Part shown: piece by piece, positions 1 to 8,351 of the stretch
Numbering within the stretch: position 1 is the first letter of the stretch
How the letters are laid out: the number at the start of each line of letters is the position of its first letter
Source of the DNA: Pseudorhodobacter antarcticus
GTDB lineage: Bacteria > Pseudomonadota > Alphaproteobacteria > Rhodobacterales > Rhodobacteraceae
Direction: 5' to 3'
Assembly (NCBI GenBank): GCA_945897655.1
Contig: CAMDHB010000001.1
Coordinates: forward strand, 1-49,975
Length of the DNA: 49,975 nucleotides
Translations under genes and position numbers: made by a program
Notes under the pieces: generated by a model
Seen by the model: only the letters and a program-made list of their open reading frames with translations
What the model was told of the DNA's origin: nothing
The model's database searches: none

Positions 1-1131
1 GGTGATCGCACGGTCATTGTGATGGAAATCGGCGCGCACGACGGTCAGTGCTGCGCCATGCTTGGCACGTGCCTCAGCCTCGGTCGGGCCGATCTGGGCC
101 AGTTCGGGGTCGGTATAGGTGACCCAAGGGATATGGTCGCCCCGCGTCCTGGCGGGCAGGCCCAGCACGGCTTGCCGCAGCACGATGCCGGAATGATAGG
201 CGGCGACATGGGTGAACTGCAGACCCCCCGCCGCATCGCCCACCGCAAAGATGCGCCGGTTGCTGGACCGCAGCGACCCATCCACCGTCACGCCCTTCGG
301 CGTATGCGCCACCCCTGCGGCATCCAGATTGAGCCGCCCCAGCGCCACCTTGCGGCCAATCGCCAGCAGCAGATGGCTGCCCTGAACCTGCCGCCCATCG
401 GCCAGCGTCACGGTGACGGCGCCTGACACTTGCGTCACCGCCTGCCCCTCCAGAATCACCACCCCCTCGGCCCGCAACTGCGCGAGCACAACCGCCGCCG
501 CCTCGGGGTCATCGCGCCCCAGCGCCCGCGCCCCTTCGATCACCGTCACCGCACAGCCCAGCCGCCGATGGGCCAGCGCCATTTCCATGCCAATCGGCCC
601 GCCGCCGATGATGACCAAATGCGCCGGACGCTCCCGCAGGGCAAAGATCGTCTCGTTGGTCAGATAGGGCACCGCGTCCAGCCCCGGGATGGGCGGCACC
701 AGCGCATGAGAGCCTGTCGCAATCACGAACCGCCGGGCGCGGATCACATCATCCCCCGCCTGCAGCTCCGTGGGCGACAGGAACTGCCCCCAGGCCCGGA
801 TCACCCGCACCCCCAGCCGGTGAAACCGCTCCTCACTGTCAAACGGCGCAATCTCGGCAATCGCCCGCTGAACATGATCCTTGGCGGCTGCGAAATCGAC
901 CTCAGGCTCGGTCGCCGCCACGCCAAACCCGCCCACCCGACGCGCCTGCGCCGCCTTGCCCGCTGCCAGCAGGGCCTTCGACGGCACGCAGCCGGTGTTC
1001 AGGCAATCGCCCCCCATCTCGGCGCCCTCGACCAGTACGACTCGCGCGCCCATCTGCACCGCCCCTGCGGCCAATGACAGGCCACCCGACCCCGCCCCGA
1101 TGATGCAAAGGTCCGTCTCGATCCGTGCCAT
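1..1131 (-). CDS. FAD-dependent pyridine nucleotide-disulfide oxidoreductase (partial, C-terminus off the left edge)
   Basis: This is a flavoprotein of the dihydrolipoamide dehydrogenase/mercuric reductase family, which moves electrons between NAD(P)H and a disulfide. The first 377 residues are visible. They show an N-terminal FAD-binding GAGSGG loop (about residues 12-17), the redox-active pair C43-x4-C48 in GGDCLNTGCVPSK, a second NAD(P)-binding GGGPIG loop, and the GDAAGG motif of the FAD site. The dimerisation domain with the catalytic His-Glu pair lies outside the window. The start ATG is only 3 bp after the stop of the VTT membrane protein gene, so the two are probably cotranscribed. 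Such a pairing suggests a redox activity near the membrane, but the substrate cannot be read from the sequence. It is probably not the E3 subunit of a 2-oxoacid dehydrogenase, because no E1 or E2 genes are adjacent. Confidence 0.85.
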   Translation of the reverse strand, partial: MARIETDLCIIGAGSGGLSLAAGAVQMGARVVLVEGAEMGGDCLNTGCVPSKALLAAGKAAQARRVGGFGVAATEPEVDFAAAKDHVQRAIAEIAPFDSEERFHRLGVRVIRAWGQFLSPTELQAGDDVIRARRFVIATGSHALVPPIPGLDAVPYLTNETIFALRERPAHLVIIGGGPIGMEMALAHRRLGCAVTVIEGARALGRDDPEAAAVVLAQLRAEGVVILEGQAVTQVSGAVTVTLADGRQVQGSHLLLAIGRKVALGRLNLDAAGVAHTPKGVTVDGSLRSSNRRIFAVGDAAGGLQFTHVAAYHSGIVLRQAVLGLPARTRGDHIPWVTYTDPELAQIGPTEAEARAKHGAALTVVRADFHHNDRAIT

Positions 1132-1134
1132 GGG

Positions 1135-1878
1135 TCAGTCCTCTTTGCGCTGAAACAGTTTGATCACCAAAGGCAGGGCCGCCAGCACCGCCAACCCCAA
1201 CAAGGGCAGCCCGAATTGCGGTTGCAGCAGAATGTTCAGATGCGGCACCTCGCCCCGGGCAAACACATCGCCCAAGCCGGCCCCCAGCGAGGTATAGATC
1301 ACCCCCGCCGGAATGATGCCCAGCACCGTTGTCAGCGCAAAGGTTGACAGTCGCACACCCACAAAGGCCGGCAAGATGTTGGCCACAAAGAACGGCACGA
1401 CCGGGATCAGCCGCATGGTCAGCAGGACCCACAACTGGTTGTCGCGCAATTGCCCCTGCAACCGCGCCACAACGCCGCCGCGCTCCTCAATCCCCTTGGC
1501 GAAATCGGCGCCAAAGCCCATGCGCGCTGACATGAACACAATCACCGCCCCAATCGACGCCGCGATGACGTTATAGGCCGTGCCGGGAAACACCCCGAAC
1601 AAAAAGCCCCCGGTCAGCGACAAGATGATGGCCCCGGGCAAGGAGATGACAACGACCAGTGTATAGACCGCGATGAAGGCCAGGCTTGCCAGTGCGAAAT
1701 GCGCATCGCGCAGGGCCAGCAGCCGTTCGCGGTTCTGCGCCAATGCGTCAAAGCTCAACAGATCGCGGAACTGGATCAGCGCCACCGCGAAACCTGCAAG
1801 GATGAGCAGGATCGGAAGCCGCCGCAACCAGCGGCTTGGTGCGGCGTTCGTGTCTGGCTGGGGCATGATCTTTTCCAT
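1135..1878 (-). CDS. TVP38/TMEM64 (VTT domain) integral membrane protein
   Basis: This is a membrane protein of the DedA/VTT (SNARE-associated) superfamily, which in eukaryotes includes lipid scramblases; the bacterial role is not settled. It has a hydrophobic segment near the N-terminus (LPILLILAGFAVAL), a second after about residue 60 containing the family's GGFLFG motif, the re-entrant region RLIPVVPFFVANILPAF, and a C-terminal membrane segment ending in KLFQRKED. The open frame extends upstream to 2082, but that part looks non-coding. I chose the ATG at 1878 because GTAGGGAC lies 8-10 nt before it; ATGs at 1884 and 1866 are alternatives. It sits directly upstream of the FAD oxidoreductase gene and is divergent from rpmH. 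Confidence 0.8.
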   Translation of the reverse strand: MEKIMPQPDTNAAPSRWLRRLPILLILAGFAVALIQFRDLLSFDALAQNRERLLALRDAHFALASLAFIAVYTLVVVISLPGAIILSLTGGFLFGVFPGTAYNVIAASIGAVIVFMSARMGFGADFAKGIEERGGVVARLQGQLRDNQLWVLLTMRLIPVVPFFVANILPAFVGVRLSTFALTTVLGIIPAGVIYTSLGAGLGDVFARGEVPHLNILLQPQFGLPLLGLAVLAALPLVIKLFQRKED

Positions 1879-2042
1879 GTGCATGGTCCCTACTTGCCCG
1901 CGAATGGCCGGACTTGCCATCCGCCTCACGCGTCCTTGATAATTGAGGCGGGCTTGTGGCCAAAAGCATGTGTTCCGGGCCCTAGTGTTACAACCCACCG
2001 GGTCCCCCACGGGATTCTTGCAACAAACCCGCATCGCTTGCG

Positions 2043-2071
2043 TTGACTTCAAGGTTTCACCTGCGTAAAGG
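2043..2071 (+). promoter_or_regulatory. Probable sigma-70 promoter of rpmH-rnpA-yidD
   Basis: TTGACT (2043-2048) is followed after a 17-bp spacer by TAAAGG (2066-2071), leaving a leader of about 60 nt before rpmH. The -35 box and spacing are good and the -10 box is moderate. This is prediction from consensus only. Confidence 0.5.
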
Positions 2072-2135
2072 ACGGGCTTCAAGTTTACCGCCGTCGAATC
2101 CTTGGGTTCGCCGGATCAGCCTTATGGAGTACGCG

Positions 2136-2270
2136 ATGAAGCGCACCTTTCAACCGTCGAACCTGGTTCGCGCTCGCCGCCACGGCTTTCGCGCCCGCAT
2201 GGCAACCAAGGGCGGCCGTCTTGTGCTGAACGCCCGCCGCGCACGTGGCCGCAAGAAGCTGTCCGCTTGA
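2136..2270 (+). CDS. rpmH: 50S ribosomal protein L34
   Basis: L34 is a very small basic protein of the large ribosomal subunit. The 44-residue product starts MKRTFQPSNLVRARRHGFR and ends GRKKLSA, the standard family pattern at the standard length. The open frame runs upstream to 2043, but the family start is the ATG at 2136, preceded by GGAG at 2126-2129. It heads the conserved rpmH-rnpA-yidD set and is followed 37 bp later by rnpA. Confidence 0.98.
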   Translation: MKRTFQPSNLVRARRHGFRARMATKGGRLVLNARRARGRKKLSA

Positions 2271-2307
2271 TCTGGCGCCGCCCCAAGGTCGCAAGGTCTA
2301 GGGTCGG

Positions 2308-2709
2308 ATGATGGAACAGGAACAGCCAGACGATGCCGCCGAATCTTCGGCGGTTTTGTCTTTTGTGCCGCTGATAACGCTGCAACACCGCCCTGATTTT
2401 CTGAAGGCGGCTTCGGCCCGCCGTCAGGGTACGGCCAGCTTTTTGTTGCAGGCGCGCAACCGTGCCGATGATCAGCATCTGGCGCGCATCGGCTTTACCG
2501 CGTCCAAGAAAATCGGCAACGCCGTCCTGCGCAACCGTGCCAAGCGCCGGATGCGCGCGGCGGTGCATCAGGTTTTGACCAGCCTTGCGCGCCCGGGATG
2601 GGATTATGTGCTGGTGGCCCGCCCCAATGCGACCGTCTCGCGTTCATTTACCGATCTGCTGGCCGATCTGACCCAAGCCATCGCCTCAGTCCACCGTGAC
2701 CGCGCATGA
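2308..2709 (+). CDS. rnpA: Ribonuclease P protein component
   Basis: This is the protein subunit of RNase P, which helps the catalytic RNA remove 5' leaders from pre-tRNAs. The 133-residue product carries the RNase P signature around GFTASKKIGNAVLRNRAKRR (roughly residues 63-82), with the basic RNR helix that contacts RNA. Compared with the usual length of about 120 it has a short acidic N-terminal extension. The start may be the ATG at 2308 or the adjacent one at 2311; AGGG lies just upstream. Its stop overlaps the yidD start by 4 bp (ATGA), so the two are translationally coupled. Confidence 0.95.
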   Translation: MMEQEQPDDAAESSAVLSFVPLITLQHRPDFLKAASARRQGTASFLLQARNRADDQHLARIGFTASKKIGNAVLRNRAKRRMRAAVHQVLTSLARPGWDYVLVARPNATVSRSFTDLLADLTQAIASVHRDRA

Positions 2710-2972
2710 CCCCCGCCGCGCGCCTGCTGGCCCTGCCCGTGCATGCCTACCGGTTGTTCCTGTCGCCCTGGCTGGGGATGGATTGCCGCTACCAACCCAC
2801 CTGCTCGGTCTATGCGCTTGAGGCGCTTGAACGTCATGGGGCGGTGAAGGGCGGCTATCTGGCGGCCCGCCGTCTGTGCCGATGCCACCCTTGGGGCGGG
2901 CATGGCTATGACCCCGTGCCGGGGGCCGACCCCGAGTTTGATCAAAGCCGCACCCCGCCGTCCAAAGACTGA
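2706..2972 (+). CDS. yidD: Membrane protein insertion efficiency factor YidD
   Basis: YidD is a small inner-membrane-associated protein that improves insertion of substrates through YidC. The 88-residue product contains the family core: YRLFLSPWLG, then CRYQPTCSVYALEAL, then the Cys/His-rich RLCRCHPWGGHGYDPVP. The length is normal. It overlaps rnpA by 4 bp. Here yidC itself is about 2.8 kb downstream, separated by ttcA and an EAL-domain gene. Confidence 0.95.
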   Translation: MTPAARLLALPVHAYRLFLSPWLGMDCRYQPTCSVYALEALERHGAVKGGYLAARRLCRCHPWGGHGYDPVPGADPEFDQSRTPPSKD

Positions 2973-3009
2973 ACGCGCCCTGCCGAGGGCAGGTTTCAGA
3001 CGCGCCAAG

Positions 3010-3086
3010 AACCTTTCCAGATGGTTAACGATTTTGCATAAACCATTGATAATAATGTATTTTTGAAAGTGTCCACATGTGGACGC
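3010..3086 (+). repeat. 77-bp two-part element, copy A
   Basis: The element begins AACCTTTCCA, then TGGTTAAC, followed by an AT-rich middle of low conservation, and ends AAAGTGTCCACATGTGGAC, which contains the palindrome GTCCACATGTGGAC (3071-3084). A second copy in inverse orientation lies at 8352-8428. The two have the same length with no gaps, and 52 of 77 positions agree by eye. It lies between yidD and ttcA with the palindrome nearest ttcA. Function is unknown. Confidence 0.7.
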
Positions 3087-3142
3087 TTGAATTCCCGCCC
3101 GATTTGTCCTAACCCGCTCTCATCCCCCGGCCGGAAATCCCC

Positions 3143-3967
3143 ATGCTCGACACCCCAGAAATCCACCCCCTCTTCCACGGCGCCCCCACCACGCCCGAGT
3201 TTCAAAAGCTGCGCAAAAGGCTGGTCGCCCAGGTCCGCGAAGCGGTGGAAACCTACGGCATGATCGACCGCGGCGCCCGCTGGCTGGTGTGCCTGTCGGG
3301 CGGGAAGGACAGCTATACCCTGCTGTCCATCCTGACCGAATTGAAATGGCGCGGCCTGTTGCCTGTGGACCTGTTGGCCTGCAACCTCGATCAGGGCCAA
3401 CCCGGTTTCCCCGCAACAGTGTTGCCCGAGTTTCTGACCCGCATGGGCGTGCCCCACCGCATCGAATACCAGGACACCTATTCCGTCGTCACCTCCAAGA
3501 TCGCGCCCGGCGGGACCATGTGCTCGCTCTGCTCCCGCCTGCGTCGTGGGAACCTGTACCGCATTGCCCGCGAGGAGGGCTGTTCCGCCGTCGTTCTGGG
3601 CCACCACCGCGATGACCTGCTGGAGACGTTTTTCCTCAACCTCTTCCACGGCGGGCGACTTGCCACGATGCCCCCCAAACTGGTGAACGAGGATGGCGAC
3701 CTGTTCGTGTATCGCCCCCTTGCCCTGGTTGCCGAGGCCGATTGCGAAGCCTTCTCGACCGCGATGAACTATCCCATCATCCCCTGCGACCTGTGCGGCA
3801 GCCAAGAGGGGTTGCAGCGCGCCCAGATCAAGAAACTGCTGGATGAGTGGGAGGTTCGCACCCCCGGCCGCCGCAACATCATGGCCCGCGCCCTGATGAA
3901 CGTCCGCCCCTCTCACCTGGCCGATCCAGCGCTGTTTGATTTCGCCAACCTGGGCCTGACGCCGTAG
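3143..3967 (+). CDS. ttcA: tRNA 2-thiocytidine(32) synthetase TtcA
   Basis: TtcA uses ATP and an iron-sulfur cluster to thiolate cytidine 32 of certain tRNAs. The 274-residue product has the PP-loop SGGKDS at residues 52-57, which binds and adenylates with ATP. It also has the TtcA cysteine pairs C126-x2-C129 (MCSLCS) and C213-x2-C216 (PCDLCG), and the GHHRDD motif. Length and motif order fit the family. The start ATG follows the 77-bp element copy A by about 56 bp, so this element is a candidate control region. The reverse strand carries a long shadow frame, but all motifs are on the plus strand. Confidence 0.93.
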   Translation: MLDTPEIHPLFHGAPTTPEFQKLRKRLVAQVREAVETYGMIDRGARWLVCLSGGKDSYTLLSILTELKWRGLLPVDLLACNLDQGQPGFPATVLPEFLTRMGVPHRIEYQDTYSVVTSKIAPGGTMCSLCSRLRRGNLYRIAREEGCSAVVLGHHRDDLLETFFLNLFHGGRLATMPPKLVNEDGDLFVYRPLALVAEADCEAFSTAMNYPIIPCDLCGSQEGLQRAQIKKLLDEWEVRTPGRRNIMARALMNVRPSHLADPALFDFANLGLTP

Positions 3968-4104
3968 AACGACTGCCCCTGCCGCCTCCAATCGGGAAGG
4001 CCAAAATCCATGCAGTTTCGCTGGCCCGATTAACCTTGAGGTCAGCTTCTTTCCCTAGGCTCCCAGCACAGACAGATTCGCGGGTACACCTTGGGGGCCA
4101 GGCT

Positions 4105-5652
4105 ATGGACAGACTTCGCTGGGATGCTGCCGTGCACGGCCTGTACCGTGCGCTTGGGGTGTTCCGCCGACCTGAATTGATGGTGTTCATCCCGGCTGTC
4201 ACACTGGCCGCATTCTGGCTTGGTGGCGAAAGGATGCTGGTCCTGACGGCCTTGGGTGCGCCGCTTTTGTTTGCGATAGGCGGGGCGTTCCGGTTTCCTT
4301 CAAACGCAGGTGCCAGCGTTCCGGATGCGCTGACGGGTCTGGCGATGCGGCCGCAGATCATCACCCTGATGGATGACATCCTGAGAGAGGCGCCCGTATC
4401 TGGCATGACAACGGCCTGTGTCGTCGTCCAGTTCGACGATGTGGCGGGCCTGTTGGAGCGTCATGGCAGGGCGGCACAGACGGAAATTCTGGCCCGCTGC
4501 GCCGAACGGGTGTGTGCCAGCCTGCGAAATGGCGACACGGTTGCGAGGTTGGAGGGGGGCGGGTTTGCGGTGGTGCTGGGCCGCGTCCGGCGCTTTGATC
4601 TGGAATCGGCTGTGCAGCTTTGTGCTAGACTGCAATCTGCCCTGTCTCCGCCGATCAGCCTGAATGGTGGAAGGCTCTATGTGACCTCTTCCATCGGTTT
4701 CTGTCTGGGCGAACGTGCCCCGGGTCAAGGGGGCGCTGAGTTGTTGGATGCTGCACAGGTCGCAGCGGATGAGGCCCTGCGCAACGGTCCCGGTGCCATC
4801 CGGGCCTATGCGCCTGACATGACCCGCACACGCGCCGACCGGGATTCTCTGCGTGAGGATCTTGAAACGGCCCTGGACGAGGGGCAGATCCGCGCGCATT
4901 TCCAACCGCAAATCTCAACCGAGACGGGTGCCATCAGCGGCTTTGAAGCCCTGGCGCGGTGGTATCACCCCGAACGTGGCCTGATCCCGCCTGCGGAGTT
5001 TCTGCCGGCCATTGAAGATTGCGGGCTAAGCGGTCGCTTGGGCGAAGTGATGGTTTACAACGCCCTGCTGGCGCTAAGCCGGTGGGACAAGGCCGGGTAC
5101 AAGGTGCCGGCGGTGGCTGTGAATTTCTCGAAATCCGAACTGCGCAATCCCGGGCTGGCCAGCAAGCTGAAATGGGAATTGGACCGCTTTGATCTGGCCC
5201 CGGGACGGTTGACGGTGGAAATTCTGGAAACCGTGGTGGCCGAAACGCAGAATGATGTCGTTGTGTCCAACATTGCGGCCATCTCGCAAATGGGTTGCGG
5301 GGTTGATCTGGATGATTTCGGAACCGGCCACGCCTCGATCACGTCAATCCGGCGATTTCCGGTGCGTCGGATCAAGATCGACCGTTCGTTCGTGACCCGC
5401 GTCGATGAAGACCGCGAACAGCAAAAGGTGATGTCGGCGATCCTGTCGATGGCCGAGCAATTGGGGATGGAAACGCTGGCCGAAGGGGTCGAAACGCCGG
5501 GTGAGCATGCCATGCTGGCGCAACTTGGCTGCCGTCATGTGCAAGGATTCGGCATTGCCAGACCGATGCCGGTTGAGGAAACGCTGGATTGGATTGCGCG
5601 GCACCTTGCCCGACAGTCAGGCACCCCACGGATCGGCAAGAAGGCGCGGTGA
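4105..5652 (+). CDS. Membrane-anchored degenerate GGDEF / EAL protein (predicted c-di-GMP phosphodiesterase)
   Basis: This protein is predicted to hydrolyse the second messenger cyclic di-GMP. About 516 residues: two N-terminal hydrophobic segments (LMVFIPAVTLAAFW and VLTALGAPLLFAIGGAF), then a GGDEF-like domain, then an EAL domain. The GGDEF signature is degenerate (E150-GGGF at residues 150-154), so cyclase activity is unlikely and the domain may act as a GTP sensor. The EAL domain looks intact: E281 in EALARW, the Asn of AVNFSKSEL, the Glu of VEILET, D403-D404 in DLDDFGTG, the Lys of RIKIDRS, the Glu of LAEGVET and the Gln of HVQGFG. I chose the ATG at 4105, after GGGGGCCAGG; the open frame extends to 4036. 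It is inserted between ttcA and yidC. Confidence 0.88.
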   Translation: MDRLRWDAAVHGLYRALGVFRRPELMVFIPAVTLAAFWLGGERMLVLTALGAPLLFAIGGAFRFPSNAGASVPDALTGLAMRPQIITLMDDILREAPVSGMTTACVVVQFDDVAGLLERHGRAAQTEILARCAERVCASLRNGDTVARLEGGGFAVVLGRVRRFDLESAVQLCARLQSALSPPISLNGGRLYVTSSIGFCLGERAPGQGGAELLDAAQVAADEALRNGPGAIRAYAPDMTRTRADRDSLREDLETALDEGQIRAHFQPQISTETGAISGFEALARWYHPERGLIPPAEFLPAIEDCGLSGRLGEVMVYNALLALSRWDKAGYKVPAVAVNFSKSELRNPGLASKLKWELDRFDLAPGRLTVEILETVVAETQNDVVVSNIAAISQMGCGVDLDDFGTGHASITSIRRFPVRRIKIDRSFVTRVDEDREQQKVMSAILSMAEQLGMETLAEGVETPGEHAMLAQLGCRHVQGFGIARPMPVEETLDWIARHLARQSGTPRIGKKAR

Positions 5653-5681
5653 GCCTGCGCGTAATCCCTTTGGCTACCAGA

Positions 5682-5714
5682 TTGCAGGATTTCCTGAGGC
5701 AACTTGTCCTGCAA
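5682..5714 (+). terminator. Inverted repeat after the EAL gene
   Basis: TTGCAGGA (5682-5689) and TCCTGCAA (5707-5714) form an 8-bp perfect stem with a 17-nt loop, 30 bp after the EAL stop. There is no T-tract, so it may be a Rho-independent-like or mRNA-end structure rather than a classic terminator. Confidence 0.35.
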
Positions 5715-5802
5715 AGGCATAACCGGACCAAAACCGCTTGACCTTTGCCGCCCCCTTCTGTTGAACGACCGCTGATATTGAGCAAAGGCGGCGGCAGTCC
5801 CA

Positions 5803-7692
5803 ATGGAAGATCAGAACAAGAATCTTATCCTTGCAACCGTACTCAGTTTCCTTGTGATACTGGTTTGGTTCATCGGCGGACCCATGCTGTTTCCAAACTG
5901 GTTCCCCGCCGAAAAAACGGCCACCACAGAGCTGACGGCGCTGCCGCCGGAAGTAGCAGCGCCTGCACCGGCCCCGTCCTCTACCGGCGAAAGCCTGGAT
6001 GCGCCGGTAGTGACCGAGGCGCCCCGTGTGATGCTGGACACGCCTAAGCTTTCGGGGTCGATCTCGATGTTGGGCGGCAGACTGGATGACCTCTCGCTGA
6101 AAACCTATCGCAAGACCGTCAGCCCCGATTCCGAGAATGTGCAGCTTTTGTCGGCTGCAGGTTCCGCGGTGCCCTATTATGCGGTGTTTGCCTTCCAGCC
6201 GGGTGAAGGCATGGACGCGGGCGACGTTCCGGGCTTCAGCACCCTGTGGCAGGCGGTTGGTGGGCCGCTGACACCGGACAGCCCGATCACATTGACCTGG
6301 CAGAACGACAAGGGGCTGGCCTTTACCCGGACCGTTGCCGTCGATGAAAACTTCATGTTCACGGTCACCGATAAGATCGACAACACGGGTAACGCGGTTG
6401 CCAATCTGGCCCCGATCAGCGTCATTGCTCGTCGTGGCCTGCCAAAGCTGGAAAACATCTTTGTAGTCCACGAAGGGATGATTCGACGTACCGATGGGAT
6501 TTTGGAGGAAAGCAAGTATTCCGCGATGAGCGATCTTCCTGAACTGGAAGGGGCTGTGGGCGAGAAGATTGAGGCTGCCACGGATGGCTGGATCGGGTTC
6601 ACTGATCACTACTGGATGACAACGCTTATTCCTGAACAGGGAAAGGCATTCACCGCTGTCACAAAGTTCACCCCTAGCCCGGTTGCCGGTTCAGAGATCT
6701 ATCAGGTCGAGATTCGTCAGCCGGTCCTGTCCGTCGCTCCTGGTGGCAGCGCATCGTCGCAGGTTCAGTTTTTTGCCGGCGCAAAGGAATGGGAAACCAT
6801 CCACAACTATCAGAACGACCCGGCCTGGCTTGACTGGGCGCTGGGGGACCGGGTTGATAGCAGCAGACCGCAGATAGCGGGTTTCATCGACTCGATCGAT
6901 TGGGGCTGGTTCTTTTTCCTGACGAAGCCGATCTTCCGCCTGCTGCACTGGCTGCATGGGCTGATCGGGAACATGGGCCTGGCCATCATTGCGCTGACCT
7001 TCATCCTGAAAACGCTGGTTCTGCCGCTGGTTTACAAATCATCCGTGTCGATGGCGCGGATGAAGGAGTTGCAGCCAGAGATGGAGGCGTTGAAAGAGCG
7101 CGCTGGCGACGACAAGCAAAAGCTGCAGCGCGACATGATGGCGTTGTACAAGGAAAAGAAGGTGAACCCGGCGGCGGGCTGTTTGCCGATATTGCCGCAG
7201 ATCCCGATCTTCTTCAGCTTGTACAAAGTGATCTTCGTCACGATTGAACTGCGTCATGCGCCCTTTGTGGGTTGGCTGAACGACCTGTCGCAGCCTGACA
7301 CTTCGTCCTTGATGAACCTGTTTGGGTTGCTGCCCTGGGCAGGGCCAGAACAGCACACGCTGTTGGCAACGATCTTCATCGGGGTGCTGCCGATTCTGCT
7401 GGGGATTTCAATGTGGTTCCAGCAAAAGCTGAACCCGGCCCCGACTGACCCGGTTCAGCAGCAAATCTTTGCCTGGATGCCGTGGGTGTTCATGTTCATG
7501 CTGGGTAGCTTTGCGTCGGGTCTGGTGCTGTACTGGATCACGAACAATACGATCACCTTTGCCCAACAATACCTGATCATGTGGAGTCATGGGAAACGGC
7601 CTGACCTGTTTGGCAACATCTTCACCAAGGCCCCGCCACCGACGCTACCCGCTGCCAACCTACCGACCAAACCGACCAAGCCCAAGAAATGA
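5803..7692 (+). CDS. yidC: Membrane protein insertase YidC
   Basis: YidC inserts and folds inner-membrane proteins, alone or with SecYEG. The 629-residue product has the gram-negative layout. It starts with an N-terminal signal-anchor segment (residues about 8-27, LILATVLSFLVILVWFIGG), followed by a proline/alanine-rich linker and a large periplasmic beta domain (about 70-350). The conserved core follows, with membrane segments from about 385 onward, including GLAIIALTFILKTLVLPLVYK and the cytoplasmic NPAAGCLPILPQIPIFFSLYK. The C-terminus is basic and proline/lysine-rich (TKPTKPKK). The length is a little above 600. The stop overlaps the engB start by 4 bp. Confidence 0.97.
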   Translation: MEDQNKNLILATVLSFLVILVWFIGGPMLFPNWFPAEKTATTELTALPPEVAAPAPAPSSTGESLDAPVVTEAPRVMLDTPKLSGSISMLGGRLDDLSLKTYRKTVSPDSENVQLLSAAGSAVPYYAVFAFQPGEGMDAGDVPGFSTLWQAVGGPLTPDSPITLTWQNDKGLAFTRTVAVDENFMFTVTDKIDNTGNAVANLAPISVIARRGLPKLENIFVVHEGMIRRTDGILEESKYSAMSDLPELEGAVGEKIEAATDGWIGFTDHYWMTTLIPEQGKAFTAVTKFTPSPVAGSEIYQVEIRQPVLSVAPGGSASSQVQFFAGAKEWETIHNYQNDPAWLDWALGDRVDSSRPQIAGFIDSIDWGWFFFLTKPIFRLLHWLHGLIGNMGLAIIALTFILKTLVLPLVYKSSVSMARMKELQPEMEALKERAGDDKQKLQRDMMALYKEKKVNPAAGCLPILPQIPIFFSLYKVIFVTIELRHAPFVGWLNDLSQPDTSSLMNLFGLLPWAGPEQHTLLATIFIGVLPILLGISMWFQQKLNPAPTDPVQQQIFAWMPWVFMFMLGSFASGLVLYWITNNTITFAQQYLIMWSHGKRPDLFGNIFTKAPPPTLPAANLPTKPTKPKK

Positions 7693-8345
7693 GTGGGGGT
7701 GTCACCTTCACTTTGGCGGACGAGCCTGAGGATGAGGCGCGCGAGTTGGGGCGGCTGTTGTTTGCGGGTCCAGTTGATTTCCTGAAGGGGGTCGTCGCGA
7801 TGTCGGGCCTGCCCTCGGCGGACCGGCTGGAGGTGTGCTTTGCCGGGCGGTCCAATGTAGGCAAGTCCAGCCTGATTAACGCGCTGACCAACCGGAAGAA
7901 CCTGGCACGCGCCTCGAACACGCCGGGACGGACGCAGGAGATCAACTTTTTCCTGCTGGGCGAGGAGCGGTATCTGGTCGACTTGCCCGGCTATGGCTAT
8001 GCTGAGGCGCCCCTGCATATCGTGGCGAAATGGCAGGCGCTGTTGAAAAGCTATCTGGCGGGGCGGGTCAATCTGCGGCGGGTTTTCGTGCTGGTGGATT
8101 CGCGGCACGGGGTCAAGGATGTCGATGAAGAGATCTTGAAACTGCTGGACCGGTCCGCTGTCACCTTTCAGGTGGTGCTGACCAAGGTGGACAAGATTTC
8201 CCAGGCCGACAAACTGGCCGTGATCGAACAGGTCAAGGCGGCGCTGGCCAAGCATGTCGCGGCATACCCTGAGATCATCGTGACATCGTCCGAGAAGGGT
8301 GAGGGGATCGAAACCCTGCGGGCTGTGATCGCCACGATGGAGTAA
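7689..8345 (+). CDS. engB: Ribosome biogenesis GTP-binding protein YsxC/EngB
   Basis: This is an essential small GTPase of the TrmE-Era-EngA-YihA class involved in large-subunit assembly. The 218-residue product shows G1 GRSNVGKSS at residues 53-61, the G2 threonine region NTPGRTQEINFF, G3 DLPGYG near residue 98, G4 TKVD and a G5-like TSSEKGEG near the C-terminus. The start overlaps yidC by 4 bp (ATGA), so translation is coupled. After its stop comes the second 77-bp element and then argB. Confidence 0.95.
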   Translation: MSGGVTFTLADEPEDEARELGRLLFAGPVDFLKGVVAMSGLPSADRLEVCFAGRSNVGKSSLINALTNRKNLARASNTPGRTQEINFFLLGEERYLVDLPGYGYAEAPLHIVAKWQALLKSYLAGRVNLRRVFVLVDSRHGVKDVDEEILKLLDRSAVTFQVVLTKVDKISQADKLAVIEQVKAALAKHVAAYPEIIVTSSEKGEGIETLRAVIATME

Positions 8346-8351
8346 ACGGAC

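Noticed and set aside
3010..3086. Possible replication origin, DnaA boxes or dif site near rpmH-rnpA
   Set aside because: The AT-rich stretch and TCCACA half-sites hint at it, but there is no cluster of DnaA boxes, dnaA is absent, the GCATAA...TAATG spacing does not fit dif, and a second copy of the element exists elsewhere.
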